A stretch of DNA of 64,000 bases from a virus. How positions within the stretch are numbered: position 1 is the stretch's first letter; every line of letters starts with the position of its first letter. Where the stretch lies: positions 18,084 to 82,083 of the IMG/VR virus record IMGVR_UViG_3300022926_000006. One strand, written 5' to 3'. The notes beneath the pieces are model-generated. The model searched no databases. It had not been told where the DNA came from and worked only from the letters and a program-made list of their open reading frames with translations. Positions 28,312 to 36,239 of this stretch are shown piece after piece. The position numbers were made by a program, and so were the translations under genes.

Positions 28312-28902
28312 ATGGCAGAAGAAACTAGAATATTAGAACAAATTCGAAACGCACGTGGAGATGCATCGAAATCCTTTACATGGTATCAACAACAAGTTAG
28401 AGACTTGGTTGGTACTCAGTATCCTGGACCTAGATTTCAACGTGAATATGCAGAAAACATGACTAATCGCATGTTACCTGGAAGAATGTATTTAATCAAC
28501 TATTCAAATCCAGCAGGTAGAGATACTTTACCATACTACGATATGTTTCCACTAATATTACCATTCAACATTGAGAGTAATTTAGTGACAGCATTGAATT
28601 TTCATTATTTACATCCAGTACAAAGATTAATTCTTTTAGAAAAACTAATGCCATTTAAAATTGGCGATACAGATATAGCAACGAGAATCCGAGCAAACTG
28701 GAATGTTCTAAGTAATTTTGCTAGATTTAGAGAAGTTAGACCGGCAGTTAAAAGATATAGAAGAGGATTAATTAAAGGGAGACTTCTTTTCATTCAACCA
28801 GATGATTGGGTAACTGCCGCAGTATTACCAACCGAACAATTTAAAAAGGCATCTAAGCAAAAGGTTTACTTAGACAGCAATAGAAAAATGAGGCAACGAT
28901 AA
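28312..28902 (+). CDS. conserved T4-like phage protein between gp4 and gp54-like (196 aa)
   Basis: Residues ~55-115 carry MLPGRMYLINYSNPAGRDTLPYYD, then FPLILPFNIESNLVTALNFHYLHPVQRLILLEKLM, a pattern I associate with marine T4-like phages. The C-terminal part is basic (KRYRRGLIKGRLLFIQPDDWVTAAVLPTEQF). The basic character and place between head-completion and tail-tube genes suit a head-tail or DNA-end protein, but I cannot assign gp2 or any other T4 gene. It overlaps the next start (AATG). Confidence 0.75.
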   Translation: MAEETRILEQIRNARGDASKSFTWYQQQVRDLVGTQYPGPRFQREYAENMTNRMLPGRMYLINYSNPAGRDTLPYYDMFPLILPFNIESNLVTALNFHYLHPVQRLILLEKLMPFKIGDTDIATRIRANWNVLSNFARFREVRPAVKRYRRGLIKGRLLFIQPDDWVTAAVLPTEQFKKASKQKVYLDSNRKMRQR

Positions 28903-29693
28903 TGTCATTAACAGAATTCATAGCGAATGCTAAAATTAGAAATTTCGCAAGAGCAAATAAATATCTTGTCATTATTGACATGCCCAGAGGACCATCAGCA
29001 AACAATTATGGTAGACCTGATCCATTTGGGTCTCTGTTTAGAACTGGAGGTAGAGGTGCAAACGATGCGTTTGGTGGTTTAATAAACAACTTTGTTAAGG
29101 CAGACGGTCAGTATCTAGCATCTTTGTTTTGTGAATCCACGGCACTACCAGGATTGAATATCGATAGTAAGATAAACAAGCAGTATGGTCCAGGGAGAGA
29201 AATTCCTTACGGTCGCAGTTATGCTCCTGTTAATATGTCTTTCTATATGGATGCTGGTTATCAGATTAAAGATTTCTTTGAAATTTGGCAAGGAATGATT
29301 TTTAATGAGGACTCATCTCATTTAAATTATTATAATGAATATGTGACGAATGTACACATTCTAGGATTAGATATGCGCGAAGGACGTTTTGGCACTTTTG
29401 GAGTTCTTCCTGATATAGGAACATTACAAAATAGTATCATCGTATCTAGATATCAGTGTACACTACAAGAATGTTACCCAAAAAGTGTAGCGGAAATTCA
29501 AATGTCCGCTGGTAGCGGTGAAGTACCTAGACTTCAAGTTCAGTTTCAATATAGAAAATGGACAAACACAAGCACACTGATGGGAGTTGGCAATGTAACA
29601 TCAACAACACCGGAATCGGATATTGTTAAGTACAATCCTGCAACAGGAACACTAGCACCAGCACCAGCACCATCATATCCACCAGGACCATAA
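28902..29693 (+). CDS. tail tube initiator, gp54-like (263 aa)
   Basis: The tail-tube fold is visible: F-(A)-R-A-N-K-Y-L-V-I-I-D-M-P near residue 20, FCESTALPGLNI near 85, then YGRSYAPVNMSFYMDAGYQIKDFFEIWQGMIFN. This is the pattern shared by gp19, gp54 and Hcp. At 263 aa it is longer than gp19 (163) and nearer gp54 (320), and it is grouped with gp26. The C-terminus is a Pro/Ala tail (LAPAPAPSYPPGP). gp54 is the better choice; a long gp19 variant is the alternative. Confidence 0.7.
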   Translation: MSLTEFIANAKIRNFARANKYLVIIDMPRGPSANNYGRPDPFGSLFRTGGRGANDAFGGLINNFVKADGQYLASLFCESTALPGLNIDSKINKQYGPGREIPYGRSYAPVNMSFYMDAGYQIKDFFEIWQGMIFNEDSSHLNYYNEYVTNVHILGLDMREGRFGTFGVLPDIGTLQNSIIVSRYQCTLQECYPKSVAEIQMSAGSGEVPRLQVQFQYRKWTNTSTLMGVGNVTSTTPESDIVKYNPATGTLAPAPAPSYPPGP

Positions 29694-29719
29694 TAACCAT
29701 ATAATGAGGAGAAAATAAT

Positions 29720-30427
29720 ATGGCACTACCAATAATTGATACTCCAACCTATGATTTGAAATTAGTATCATCAGGCGAGACTATTAAATACAGACCATTT
29801 TTGGTCAAAGAGCAAAAGATTTTGTTAATGTCTGCAGAAGATGGAACACCAGATGCAGTTATGAATGGAATCACTCAAATCTTACAGAACTGTACGTTTG
29901 GTTCTGTTGATATATCTAAACTTCCTGTATTTGAAGTTGAAAACATTTTCTTACGTCTAAGAGAAAAGTCAGTAGGAGAGATTGCTGAATTTTCTGTGGC
30001 ATGTACTAGTGATGAATGTAAAGGAACTACCCAAACAAAAATTGACTTGAGACATTTAAAAATTGATGAAACAAAAATCAAGTCTAAGACTATTGAGTTA
30101 ACATCTAGTTTATATGTTAATATGAGATATCCAACTCTAGTTGACTTAGGGGTTTTAAAAGACCTGAACAGTCTTGATGATAACTTCAAGTTTCTTGCAA
30201 GTTGTATTGAAAGTATTGAATATAACGGAGAACTCATTGACATGAGTACAACATCAAGAAGTGAGTTACAAGAGTTTATTGAAAATTTAACACAACAACA
30301 ATTTGAACTCATTAAAGAATTCTTTGCAGATATGCCAAGAATGTCTGGAAAATTAGAGTATGAATGTTCTGCTTGTGGAACGCACTGTGAAAGAGAATTA
30401 AGTGGACTTCAAAATTTTTTAGCATAG
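29720..30427 (+). CDS. 26: baseplate hub assembly protein gp26 (0-frame product, 235 aa)
   Basis: The T4 baseplate/gp26 family is recognisable: YRPFLVKEQKILLMSAEDG, then a helical region, IFLRLREKSVGE, and a probable zinc site from C95, C100, C216 and C219 (CTSDEC; YECSACGTHC), with C223 close by. T4 gp26 is 208 aa. The frame ends ...CAA AAT TTT TTA GCA TAG, and the run TTTTTTA at 30415-30421 is a classical -1 slippery heptamer in the right register. GAGGAG precedes the ATG. Confidence 0.85.
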   Translation: MALPIIDTPTYDLKLVSSGETIKYRPFLVKEQKILLMSAEDGTPDAVMNGITQILQNCTFGSVDISKLPVFEVENIFLRLREKSVGEIAEFSVACTSDECKGTTQTKIDLRHLKIDETKIKSKTIELTSSLYVNMRYPTLVDLGVLKDLNSLDDNFKFLASCIESIEYNGELIDMSTTSRSELQEFIENLTQQQFELIKEFFADMPRMSGKLEYECSACGTHCERELSGLQNFLA

Positions 30428-30597
30428 TCCTCTCGCATGAAGATTTGTTTGGTTTATTAAAAACTAACTTTGCTCTTATGCAACATCATAAATACTCTTT
30501 AACAGAGTTAGAAAATATGATGCCATGGGAGAGGGAAATTTACGTCACTCTTCTAATGCAATACATTGAAGAGGAAAAAGAACGACAAAAGGGATAA
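29720..30597 (+). CDS. gp26 frameshift extension product (about 292 aa)
   Basis: A -1 shift at TTTTTTA joins residue 234 of gp26 to 58 more residues: S-I-V-L-S-H-E-D-L-F-G-L-L-K, then FALMQHHKYSLTELENMMP and W-E-R-E-I-Y-V-x-L-L-M-Q-Y-I-E-E-E, to TAA at 30597. That tail has no good start of its own. It resembles the C-terminal half of tail assembly chaperones, which are typically made by frameshifting just upstream of the tape measure gene. The shift is predicted, not observed. Confidence 0.65.
30415..30421 (+). promoter_or_regulatory. -1 ribosomal frameshift heptamer T TTT TTA
   Basis: In gp26 register the bases read (aa)T TTT TTA, the X XXY YYZ form. Both slipped codons re-pair perfectly in the -1 frame. 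The 0-frame stop lies one codon further on. Confidence 0.65.
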
Positions 30598-30600
30598 AAA

Positions 30601-30930
30601 ATGGGAGAAGATATTAAAGAAGCAGGTTTCCATCCAGCAGACACCAATGGTGATGGGGTAGTAACCACAGATGAGCAAAAAATGTATCTTGAGTTCAAAC
30701 GTAAAGAACTTGAAGATGCGGATGCGAGAAGAGATGCAATGAGATATATGACATGGTTCGCTTTGTTGGGTATATTCAACTATCCAGGGGCGATTTTGAT
30801 TACAGCAATGTTAGGTTATGATACAGCGGCGAATATTATCGGAGATATTGCTCCGACTTACTTCGTTGCCACTTCAGCAATTGTTGCCGCTTACTTTGGC
30901 GCGAATGCTTACGCAGACAAGAAGAAATAG
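30601..30930 (+). CDS. EF-hand membrane protein (109 aa)
   Basis: Residues ~14-25 are a textbook EF-hand loop, DTNGDGVVTTDE, with Asp1, Asn3, Asp5, Gly6 and Glu12 in place. A charged helix (KRKELEDADARRD) follows, then two membrane segments (TWFALLGIFNYPGAILITAML near 50-70 and TYFVATSAIVAAYFGANAY near 85-104). It sits between the gp26 frameshift and the tape-measure candidate. A membrane-inserted virion or holin-like role is possible; neither is proven. AAAGGG precedes the ATG. Confidence 0.75.
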   Translation: MGEDIKEAGFHPADTNGDGVVTTDEQKMYLEFKRKELEDADARRDAMRYMTWFALLGIFNYPGAILITAMLGYDTAANIIGDIAPTYFVATSAIVAAYFGANAYADKKK

Positions 30931-30942
30931 GGAAACACTTAA

Positions 30943-32808
30943 ATGGCAGATATAGCATCACTAGCGGAAGCAATTGAACATCTAAAAATAGAAGTTCAGT
31001 CTACGGGCGGGCAACAGATTGTTTTCCTAGATAGTTTATCTGTTAATATGGAAGATTTGGTGTCAACATCTTCTCTAATGCTTGCGGAGTTAATTGCAAT
31101 TAAAGATGCACTTGCTCCTGCCAATGCATTTGAGAGAGTGCAACAAAAAGAACGTGAGCGAGAAGCAGACATTAGTGGACAGAATGTAACACCAGACCAA
31201 CAAGCAATTAAACCTGTGAAGAGTGGTATGTCAGGCAAAGGAATGCTCTTGGGTGCCGCTCTTGTTGGTGGTATTGGCGCATTACTTGCAACATTCTCAG
31301 GATTGCTTGACTTTGATGCAGAAGCACTAAAACAAAAAGTAAAGACACTTCTCTCACTTAAAGATGAAGTGGCAGATGGTAGTATGCTAAAACTTCTTGC
31401 TGAAGGTGGAACACTTGCACTAGTTCTTGGTGGTATAGGTCTTGCTCTTGGAGCATTTGGTATTGGTGCCGCTGTTGCTGGAGGTGGTATGGCACTTGCA
31501 GATTGGTCAGGAGGAGGAAACTGGTCTCAAGCAATCGTAGACCACGTTATAACTCTACTCTCTATTAAAGACCAACTTGGTGGCAATCTTGAAATGCTAA
31601 AAGATGGGTTTGCATTTACACTCGCAATGACAGGTGTTGGATTAGGTCTTGCCGCGTTTGGTGCTGGTGCCTTTGTTGGTGGTGCAGGATTAGGTTTTTC
31701 CGATTGGGCAGGTGGAGACAACTGGTCACAAAAAATTAAAGACCATGTAGTTACATTACTATCAATCAAAGATGAACTTGGTGGTAACTGGGATATGTTA
31801 AAAGCATCAGGTGCCTTTGCTCTTGCAATGGGAGGTGTTGGTGCTGGTCTTGCCGCTATCGGTATTGGTATGGCAGTTGCGGGTGCTACTTTAACATTAG
31901 CAGACTGGATGGCAGGTGATTGGTCACAAAAAATTAAAGACCATGTTATAGTTCTTCTTTCTATATCTGATGCTCTAGGTGGTGCTAAAGCATTTATTGG
32001 TGAAGCGGCAGTATTCGCTCTTGCGATGGGGGGCATTGGATTCGGTCTTGCCGCGTTTGGTGCTGGGCAAGCGGCGACGGCAGTTGCACAGTTTATATCG
32101 TCTGACGATTGGACACAACGCATCAAAGATAATGTTAAGAACTTATTATCTATTACTGCTGAAGGATACGACCAGAAAAAAGCAGATGAATTCTCTTCTG
32201 TTATGGGTACTATCTCTGCAGGACTACTAAAGTTCTCCGGTAGTACCTTTGTTTCTTCTCTCGCAGGTGCGGCAAGTGGTATTCTGAACTTCTTGTCTGG
32301 TAAAGAGAGTCCTATTGAAGAGATGATGAATATTGCGAATAAAGCAGATAAGTTAGAAAAAGGTGCTAATGCACTTGATAGAATTGCTGGCGCACTAAGT
32401 AAAATCTCAGGTCTAAACTTTCAAGGTACTAAATTAGGTATCTCAGAAATGGCAGAAGATTTATTGAAATCTATTCCTGCAATTGAGACTGCTATCAACG
32501 GCGGTACTGTTGGGGAAGGATGGATATCATCTGGAACACAAATTAAAGGTCTTGCATCTAGCGATATTAAGTTTGATGAAGCGGCAAAGAACATCACATT
32601 ACTGAGAGAATCCTTAGGACTAGCACCAGTAGTTCAAGCGGCACCAACTGCAGACGTATCTAGTGCAGTAGTGCCGCCAGCGCAACAACCAGTAATTAAT
32701 ACTGTTACAACCGTGGCGGCACCAACAACAATGAACTCAAGCAGTAATACAAATATTTCACCTAGAAATCAACAACAGAAAGCATGGCAGGAAGACTTAG
32801 TATATTAA
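30943..32808 (+). CDS. tape measure protein candidate (621 aa)
   Basis: A Met/Glu/Lys-rich helical N-terminus (~1-95) is followed by a hydrophobic region with four ~65-residue repeats (from about residue 157), then an amphipathic C-terminal half and a Ser/Thr/Pro/Asn-rich end. Each repeat pairs a Gly/Ala-rich membrane-like helix (LALxxGGxGxGLAAFGxGxAVxG) with W(S/T)Q-x-IKDHVxxLLSIxDxLGG. Length is close to T4 gp29 (590 aa), and the place after a frameshifting tail chaperone is where tape measures lie. The assignment is inference from architecture and order. Confidence 0.55.
   Translation: MADIASLAEAIEHLKIEVQSTGGQQIVFLDSLSVNMEDLVSTSSLMLAELIAIKDALAPANAFERVQQKEREREADISGQNVTPDQQAIKPVKSGMSGKGMLLGAALVGGIGALLATFSGLLDFDAEALKQKVKTLLSLKDEVADGSMLKLLAEGGTLALVLGGIGLALGAFGIGAAVAGGGMALADWSGGGNWSQAIVDHVITLLSIKDQLGGNLEMLKDGFAFTLAMTGVGLGLAAFGAGAFVGGAGLGFSDWAGGDNWSQKIKDHVVTLLSIKDELGGNWDMLKASGAFALAMGGVGAGLAAIGIGMAVAGATLTLADWMAGDWSQKIKDHVIVLLSISDALGGAKAFIGEAAVFALAMGGIGFGLAAFGAGQAATAVAQFISSDDWTQRIKDNVKNLLSITAEGYDQKKADEFSSVMGTISAGLLKFSGSTFVSSLAGAASGILNFLSGKESPIEEMMNIANKADKLEKGANALDRIAGALSKISGLNFQGTKLGISEMAEDLLKSIPAIETAINGGTVGEGWISSGTQIKGLASSDIKFDEAAKNITLLRESLGLAPVVQAAPTADVSSAVVPPAQQPVINTVTTVAAPTTMNSSSNTNISPRNQQQKAWQEDLVY
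31411..32160 (+). repeat. four tandem coding repeats of about 195 bases
   Basis: The repeats encode glycine-rich transmembrane-like helices, each followed by DW-(x)-W(S/T)Q-(K/R)IKDHV-x-LLSI. The last copy is the most diverged (SSDDWTQRIKDNVKNLLSI). Confidence 0.8.
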
Positions 32809-33326
32809 TTCGCCAAAGGATTATCTAAAGCACGTTGTACCATCTTTTTCAATCTTTCTTCTAGTTCATTCAATTGCCTATCTACATCACTAGAGACTTT
32901 ATCACGTTTGTTATCAAACCTCTGGTCGGCAAGGTCTACGAGTTCTCGCACTTCTTTAGTCTGGTCTGTCAACTGTATGCGAACTTCGTATTCGCTGTCT
33001 TTCACTCTTTGTTCAGTCTTGTCAACTATCTGTTCGATACGTTCAATATCACTCTTTAAATCTATCTTTATATCTCTAGTGTAATCTCTTGCTTCGGTGA
33101 CACTCTCTTGTAGTTTAATCATATTAGCATCAAGCACAGATAATTGTTCTTGTAGACCTGATAAGTCAGGTGCAACATATTCTTGTATTTGCTCTTTCAT
33201 ATTCATGTAGTCTTTGTAGAATTCAAATCCTGCCCATAGACCACCACCCAATGCACTAAGCAATGGTAGTATGAGTAACATCTTACCACCAGATATTTTT
33301 GCTCCTGCAACTTCTATTTCTGCCAT
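32805..33326 (-). CDS. membrane-anchored coiled-coil protein (173 aa)
   Basis: One membrane segment (MLLILPLLSALGGGLWAGFEF, residues ~16-36) is followed by ~120 residues of charged heptads (LQEQLSVLDANMIKLQESV ... RLKKMVQRAL), predicted as a long coiled coil. The layout (N-in anchor, periplasmic rod) resembles an inner-membrane spanin component or an envelope tether. It converges on the tape-measure candidate, overlapping by 4 bases. GGAGAGAG-type SD precedes the ATG. Confidence 0.75.
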   Translation of the reverse strand: MAEIEVAGAKISGGKMLLILPLLSALGGGLWAGFEFYKDYMNMKEQIQEYVAPDLSGLQEQLSVLDANMIKLQESVTEARDYTRDIKIDLKSDIERIEQIVDKTEQRVKDSEYEVRIQLTDQTKEVRELVDLADQRFDNKRDKVSSDVDRQLNELEERLKKMVQRALDNPLAN

Positions 33327-33337
33327 TTCTCTCTCCT

Positions 33338-34990
33338 TTATTGATACTGCATATCGACCATCTTGTCGTGCAGAATTTGTTGTGCGAGTCCATTGCGTAA
33401 TCCTCGCTGATTTTCTTTCGGTGATTTAGTATACTCATTAGGCAACGCACTTTCAAGTCTAACACCGTCAGGCATCGATGCTTGATATGCACCAAATCCT
33501 TGATTGAAGTTCATTAGTGCTATAGCAAGTCCTTGCGCCGCTTGCTGTTCTTCAAGTGATACTGCATTCGCAATCTTCAACGCATTATCTGCCGCTTTCT
33601 TTGCAATGATTTTGCGTAGTTTCTTTTTCTTACTTTCTTTTTTATCTTCTTTCTTTTCTTCTTGTGCAACTTCTTCTTCAGGTTCATCTTCAGTTGCTTC
33701 TGGTTCTGTATCTGCTACTTGCTCTTCTTCAGCAGGTTCTGTATCTTCTGCAACCTCATCTGTAGTCTCTTCTTCTGGTTGCTCATCAGTTGACGCAACT
33801 TCCTCTTCTCGCTCTTCTTGCTCAGGCATCTCTTCAATAGTTTCAGCAACTTCTTCAACAACCTCTTCAGATACTTCAAGACTTTCTTCAAATGACTGTA
33901 CCTCTGCAATCTCTATCTCCTGACTAGTTGGTTCTTCTATAACAAATTCTACTTCTGGTATCGCAGGTTCAAAAATATCGATAACAGAGAATCCACCAAA
34001 TTCAGTAGTGTTCAACTCATTGCTTATTAAGTTATCAATGATAGCATCACCAGTAGTAGAAACTTCATCAAACTCAATTACATTTTCAACAACAGGTTGC
34101 TCCTCAAATTGTGCCAATTCTTCTTGCTGAGGTTCTACAAAAGTTTCGTAGTAAAGTTGTTCGTAACCAGGACATGATGGGTCATATAAAGCGTCTACGG
34201 CGCAGTTCTGTGCAAATACTATCTCTGCTAGTGCTTCAGCATAACCAGTACACAGACTGCTATAAAGAGGATTAGCGGCGCACATAGCATCTAGATTGAA
34301 AGTGTATATTACTTCACCCTTGCTATTGTATCCGTTAGGTTCAAATTTAAACTGCTCTATCTCATTGTTAGTAGTGTCACCAAATATACCTACAGTAACA
34401 GCATGATTGACAATGTTAATATCAAAGTGATGTATCTCAATAGCACCGCTGTCAAAGTTCATCTCTACACCAAATGTATTGAGATTGTTTGCATCATGAA
34501 ACTCTGCGATATAACGCCAATAATAACGTAGTGTATCGATATCACCATCATTGTCTGTATCAAGTTCTTTAGTGAAGAATCCACTATCAGGTATACCATC
34601 ACCAGTCACATCTACATTCAAGTCAATCAAGTCTGTCCATAATGCCGCGATAGTATAGTTAAAGAATGGTTGTCCAGGAAGAGTTCCATTCGCCGCCATT
34701 GATGCAACGTCTTGTCCATTACAACAAAAATGCTGAAAAGGTGCATTCGTGTTAATGTTAGGACCGTACATGACAATAGCACCATTAGACATGAATGCGC
34801 TATTAGTGAATACTTGACCATTCATAGTGAACGGAACAGGTAAATCTACAAGAGCATTGCTATCATCAAATATCTGATACTGAGTTGTACCCTCAGAACC
34901 AGGTTCGATGAACTCCTCTGCTATACTAGAGTAAGAGTAGAAGCAATAGAACAGAACCAGCGCCCATAGCGGCACCTTTAATTGTATCAT
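33338..34990 (-). CDS. exported acidic protein with NIDO-like and calcium-loop region (550 aa)
   Basis: A signal peptide (WALVLFYCFYSYSSIAEE) precedes a NIDO-like domain (VPFTMNGQVFTNSAFMSNG, then IAALWTDLID). Two calcium-type loops follow: DVTGDGIPDSGF (127-138) and DTDNDGDIDT (144-153). Cys pairs lie in the middle. Residues ~330-480 are extremely Glu-rich (EEV/PEEE repeats), then a short Lys-rich stretch (KKEDKKESKKKKLRK) and a helical end. Secretion to periplasm or outer surface is likely. It overlaps the next exported gene by 65 bases. I cannot tell adhesin from envelope-modifying role. Confidence 0.7.
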   Translation of the reverse strand: MIQLKVPLWALVLFYCFYSYSSIAEEFIEPGSEGTTQYQIFDDSNALVDLPVPFTMNGQVFTNSAFMSNGAIVMYGPNINTNAPFQHFCCNGQDVASMAANGTLPGQPFFNYTIAALWTDLIDLNVDVTGDGIPDSGFFTKELDTDNDGDIDTLRYYWRYIAEFHDANNLNTFGVEMNFDSGAIEIHHFDINIVNHAVTVGIFGDTTNNEIEQFKFEPNGYNSKGEVIYTFNLDAMCAANPLYSSLCTGYAEALAEIVFAQNCAVDALYDPSCPGYEQLYYETFVEPQQEELAQFEEQPVVENVIEFDEVSTTGDAIIDNLISNELNTTEFGGFSVIDIFEPAIPEVEFVIEEPTSQEIEIAEVQSFEESLEVSEEVVEEVAETIEEMPEQEEREEEVASTDEQPEEETTDEVAEDTEPAEEEQVADTEPEATEDEPEEEVAQEEKKEDKKESKKKKLRKIIAKKAADNALKIANAVSLEEQQAAQGLAIALMNFNQGFGAYQASMPDGVRLESALPNEYTKSPKENQRGLRNGLAQQILHDKMVDMQYQ

Positions 34991-35480
34991 TGCGTTGTTC
35001 CTCTTTTTTTACGCTTTCAGGTCTCAACTCAGGATATGTTTCCCATAGTTGTTTTGCTTCATCGCCGATTTTACCCATAAACGGACAAGGTGTACCTGCC
35101 ATCTCCATAGCATCAAAGACACGCTCATCTTGACACATGTTAGAGACTGCCGCTACTTTCATACCCATATCATAGAGGACTTTTGATAGTTTAAGACGTT
35201 CACAGTTCATATCTCTGACTGCTGAACCGCCTGAGAAACCTAATACTTGTGTTTGTACTGCTCCGCTAAAAGCAATTGTACATACATCACTATTAGAGTT
35301 ATTAATTGAAGGCGAAATAGCACTAGGTGGTGGAGATTTCACAGTGGTCTTTGAATTGCTATTGCTATTCACATCACTTCTAGACGTACTATCAGTGACA
35401 ATAGGATCAGCACTGAAAGACATAGAACTAAACGAAATCATAACAAATGCAATAACAACAGATGTTATTATTCTTTGCAT
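34926..35480 (-). CDS. exported protein with C-terminal membrane anchor (184 aa)
   Basis: A signal peptide (MQRIITSVVIAFVMISFSSMSFSA) is followed by a Ser/Asn/Pro-rich linker, a ~75-residue domain with four Cys (DVCTIAFSG, DMNCERL, SNMCQDE, GTPCPFMG) that may pair, and a C-terminal anchor (GAAMGAGSVLLLLLLL). It is the first gene of a leftward late operon with the 550-aa protein. A role in the periplasm late in infection (lysis or exclusion) is inferred. Confidence 0.72.
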   Translation of the reverse strand: MQRIITSVVIAFVMISFSSMSFSADPIVTDSTSRSDVNSNSNSKTTVKSPPPSAISPSINNSNSDVCTIAFSGAVQTQVLGFSGGSAVRDMNCERLKLSKVLYDMGMKVAAVSNMCQDERVFDAMEMAGTPCPFMGKIGDEAKQLWETYPELRPESVKKEEQRNDTIKGAAMGAGSVLLLLLLL

Positions 35481-35516
35481 TGTTTGTTTCCTTTATTGGT
35501 TGAGGTCTTACTCAGT

Positions 35517-35524
35517 TATTTATA
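35517..35524 (-). promoter_or_regulatory. T4-type late promoter octamer
   Basis: Minus-strand TATAAATA 36 bases before the ATG at 35480. It diverges from the rightward octamer at 35569. Confidence 0.7.
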
Positions 35525-35568
35525 ATTTGGGTGTCAACATCTTGACATTAAAATCAAATTAGTTTTAA

Positions 35569-35576
35569 CATAAATA
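35569..35576 (+). promoter_or_regulatory. late promoter-like octamer
   Basis: Plus-strand CATAAATA 46 bases before the small-gene operon that starts at 35623. Confidence 0.5.
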
Positions 35577-35622
35577 CTTAAAGCAAATATTATGCACATG
35601 TGACAGAGAGAAAGCAAAAGAA

Positions 35623-35805
35623 ATGTTACATGTATTCATGCTAGTCGTAATGCTTCAAGGAAGCGAACAAAGAACGCAACCTATGTACTTCTACGATATA
35701 GACAGATGTTTATATTTTGCAAATCGCATGAATAGACAGCGTGATTATAGTGCAATATGTAAGATAGTGACTGTTGATCCTAGCAAAGTGACGGTATACA
35801 AATGA
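35623..35805 (+). CDS. small protein with hydrophobic N-terminus (60 aa)
   Basis: MLHVFMLVVMLQGSEQRTQPMYFYDIDRCLYFANRMNRQ: a short hydrophobic start, then (Y/F)-x-D-(x)-x-R-C-x-Y-(x)-A-N and a second Cys. The layout is shared with the 65-aa product two genes on (short hydrophobic lead, then a C-x(n)-C domain), so these may be related exported peptides. It overlaps the next gene by ATGA. Confidence 0.65.
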   Translation: MLHVFMLVVMLQGSEQRTQPMYFYDIDRCLYFANRMNRQRDYSAICKIVTVDPSKVTVYK

Positions 35806-35987
35806 GCATAGATAATAGAGATAAAGTCGTTCATGACATTAAGATGAGAATTCATAATTTTAAAATGAAGAATAAATGGTTATATGACAGAGAAAGAAAA
35901 GAAAATGACAGCAATGAACAATCAACAAGTGAAGACAGAGAGCAAGAAAGAGATAACAGAATTGCATCAAAATTGCGGAACTTCTGA
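35802..35987 (+). CDS. small charged protein (61 aa)
   Basis: Its ATG overlaps the upstream stop (ATGA). Highly charged and helical (MSIDNRDKVVHDIKMRIHNF ... REQERDNRIASKLRNF). Its second half shares DNA with another reading frame, the 53-aa Cys protein, so at least one of the pair is real and both may be. Confidence 0.5.
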   Translation: MSIDNRDKVVHDIKMRIHNFKMKNKWLYDRERKENDSNEQSTSEDREQERDNRIASKLRNF

Positions 35988-36045
35988 CTGTTGCGGACAA
36001 TGTGAGACTGCAGTTAAACCAATAGTGAAAGAAGAAAAGCAATGA
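35884..36045 (+). CDS. small Cys-cluster protein in overlapping frame (53 aa)
   Basis: The frame starts MTEKEKKMTAMNNQQVKTES and contains NCGTSDCCGQCE near residue 31, a C-x5-CC-x2-C cluster that could hold a metal. It ends with ATGA overlapping the next start at 36042, the coupling usual in this operon. It shares about 104 bases with the 61-aa frame. Confidence 0.5.
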   Translation: MTEKEKKMTAMNNQQVKTESKKEITELHQNCGTSDCCGQCETAVKPIVKEEKQ

Positions 36046-36239
36046 ATACAATATGGCACATAATGCTCACTGCATGTCTAGACACACAAATGATGCAATG
36101 CGTATCACAAGACGTACAATGGTTTGATACACAGAAACAATGCGAAATTGCATTAAATGAGTATACTGAGATTCCACCTGATGGACCTTTCCAGACAGTA
36201 GAATGGCAATGTAAACCAATAGGATCATCATCAACATGA
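36042..36239 (+). CDS. small Cys-containing protein (65 aa)
   Basis: MNTIWHIMLTACLDTQMMQCVSQDVQWFDTQKQCEIALNEY: a weak hydrophobic start, then three further Cys spaced over ~45 residues (QCV, QCE, WQCK). This Cys pattern suggests a disulfide-bonded exported peptide. It is translationally coupled on both sides by ATGA overlaps. Confidence 0.65.
   Translation: MNTIWHIMLTACLDTQMMQCVSQDVQWFDTQKQCEIALNEYTEIPPDGPFQTVEWQCKPIGSSST

Noticed and set aside
28312-28902. Naming the 196-aa protein gp2 (DNA end protector)
   Set aside because: Its place after gp4 is suggestive, but I see no sequence similarity I can support.
31527-32126. A 199-codon minus-strand frame opposite the tape-measure candidate
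   Set aside because: Ala/Pro/Ser-rich mirror of the glycine-rich repeats; no start signal, and the plus frame is in an operon.
35530-35568. TTGACA at 35541 as a rightward sigma70 promoter
   Set aside because: No acceptable -10 box lies 16-18 bases away (TTAACA at best); the late-type octamer at 35569 is the better choice.
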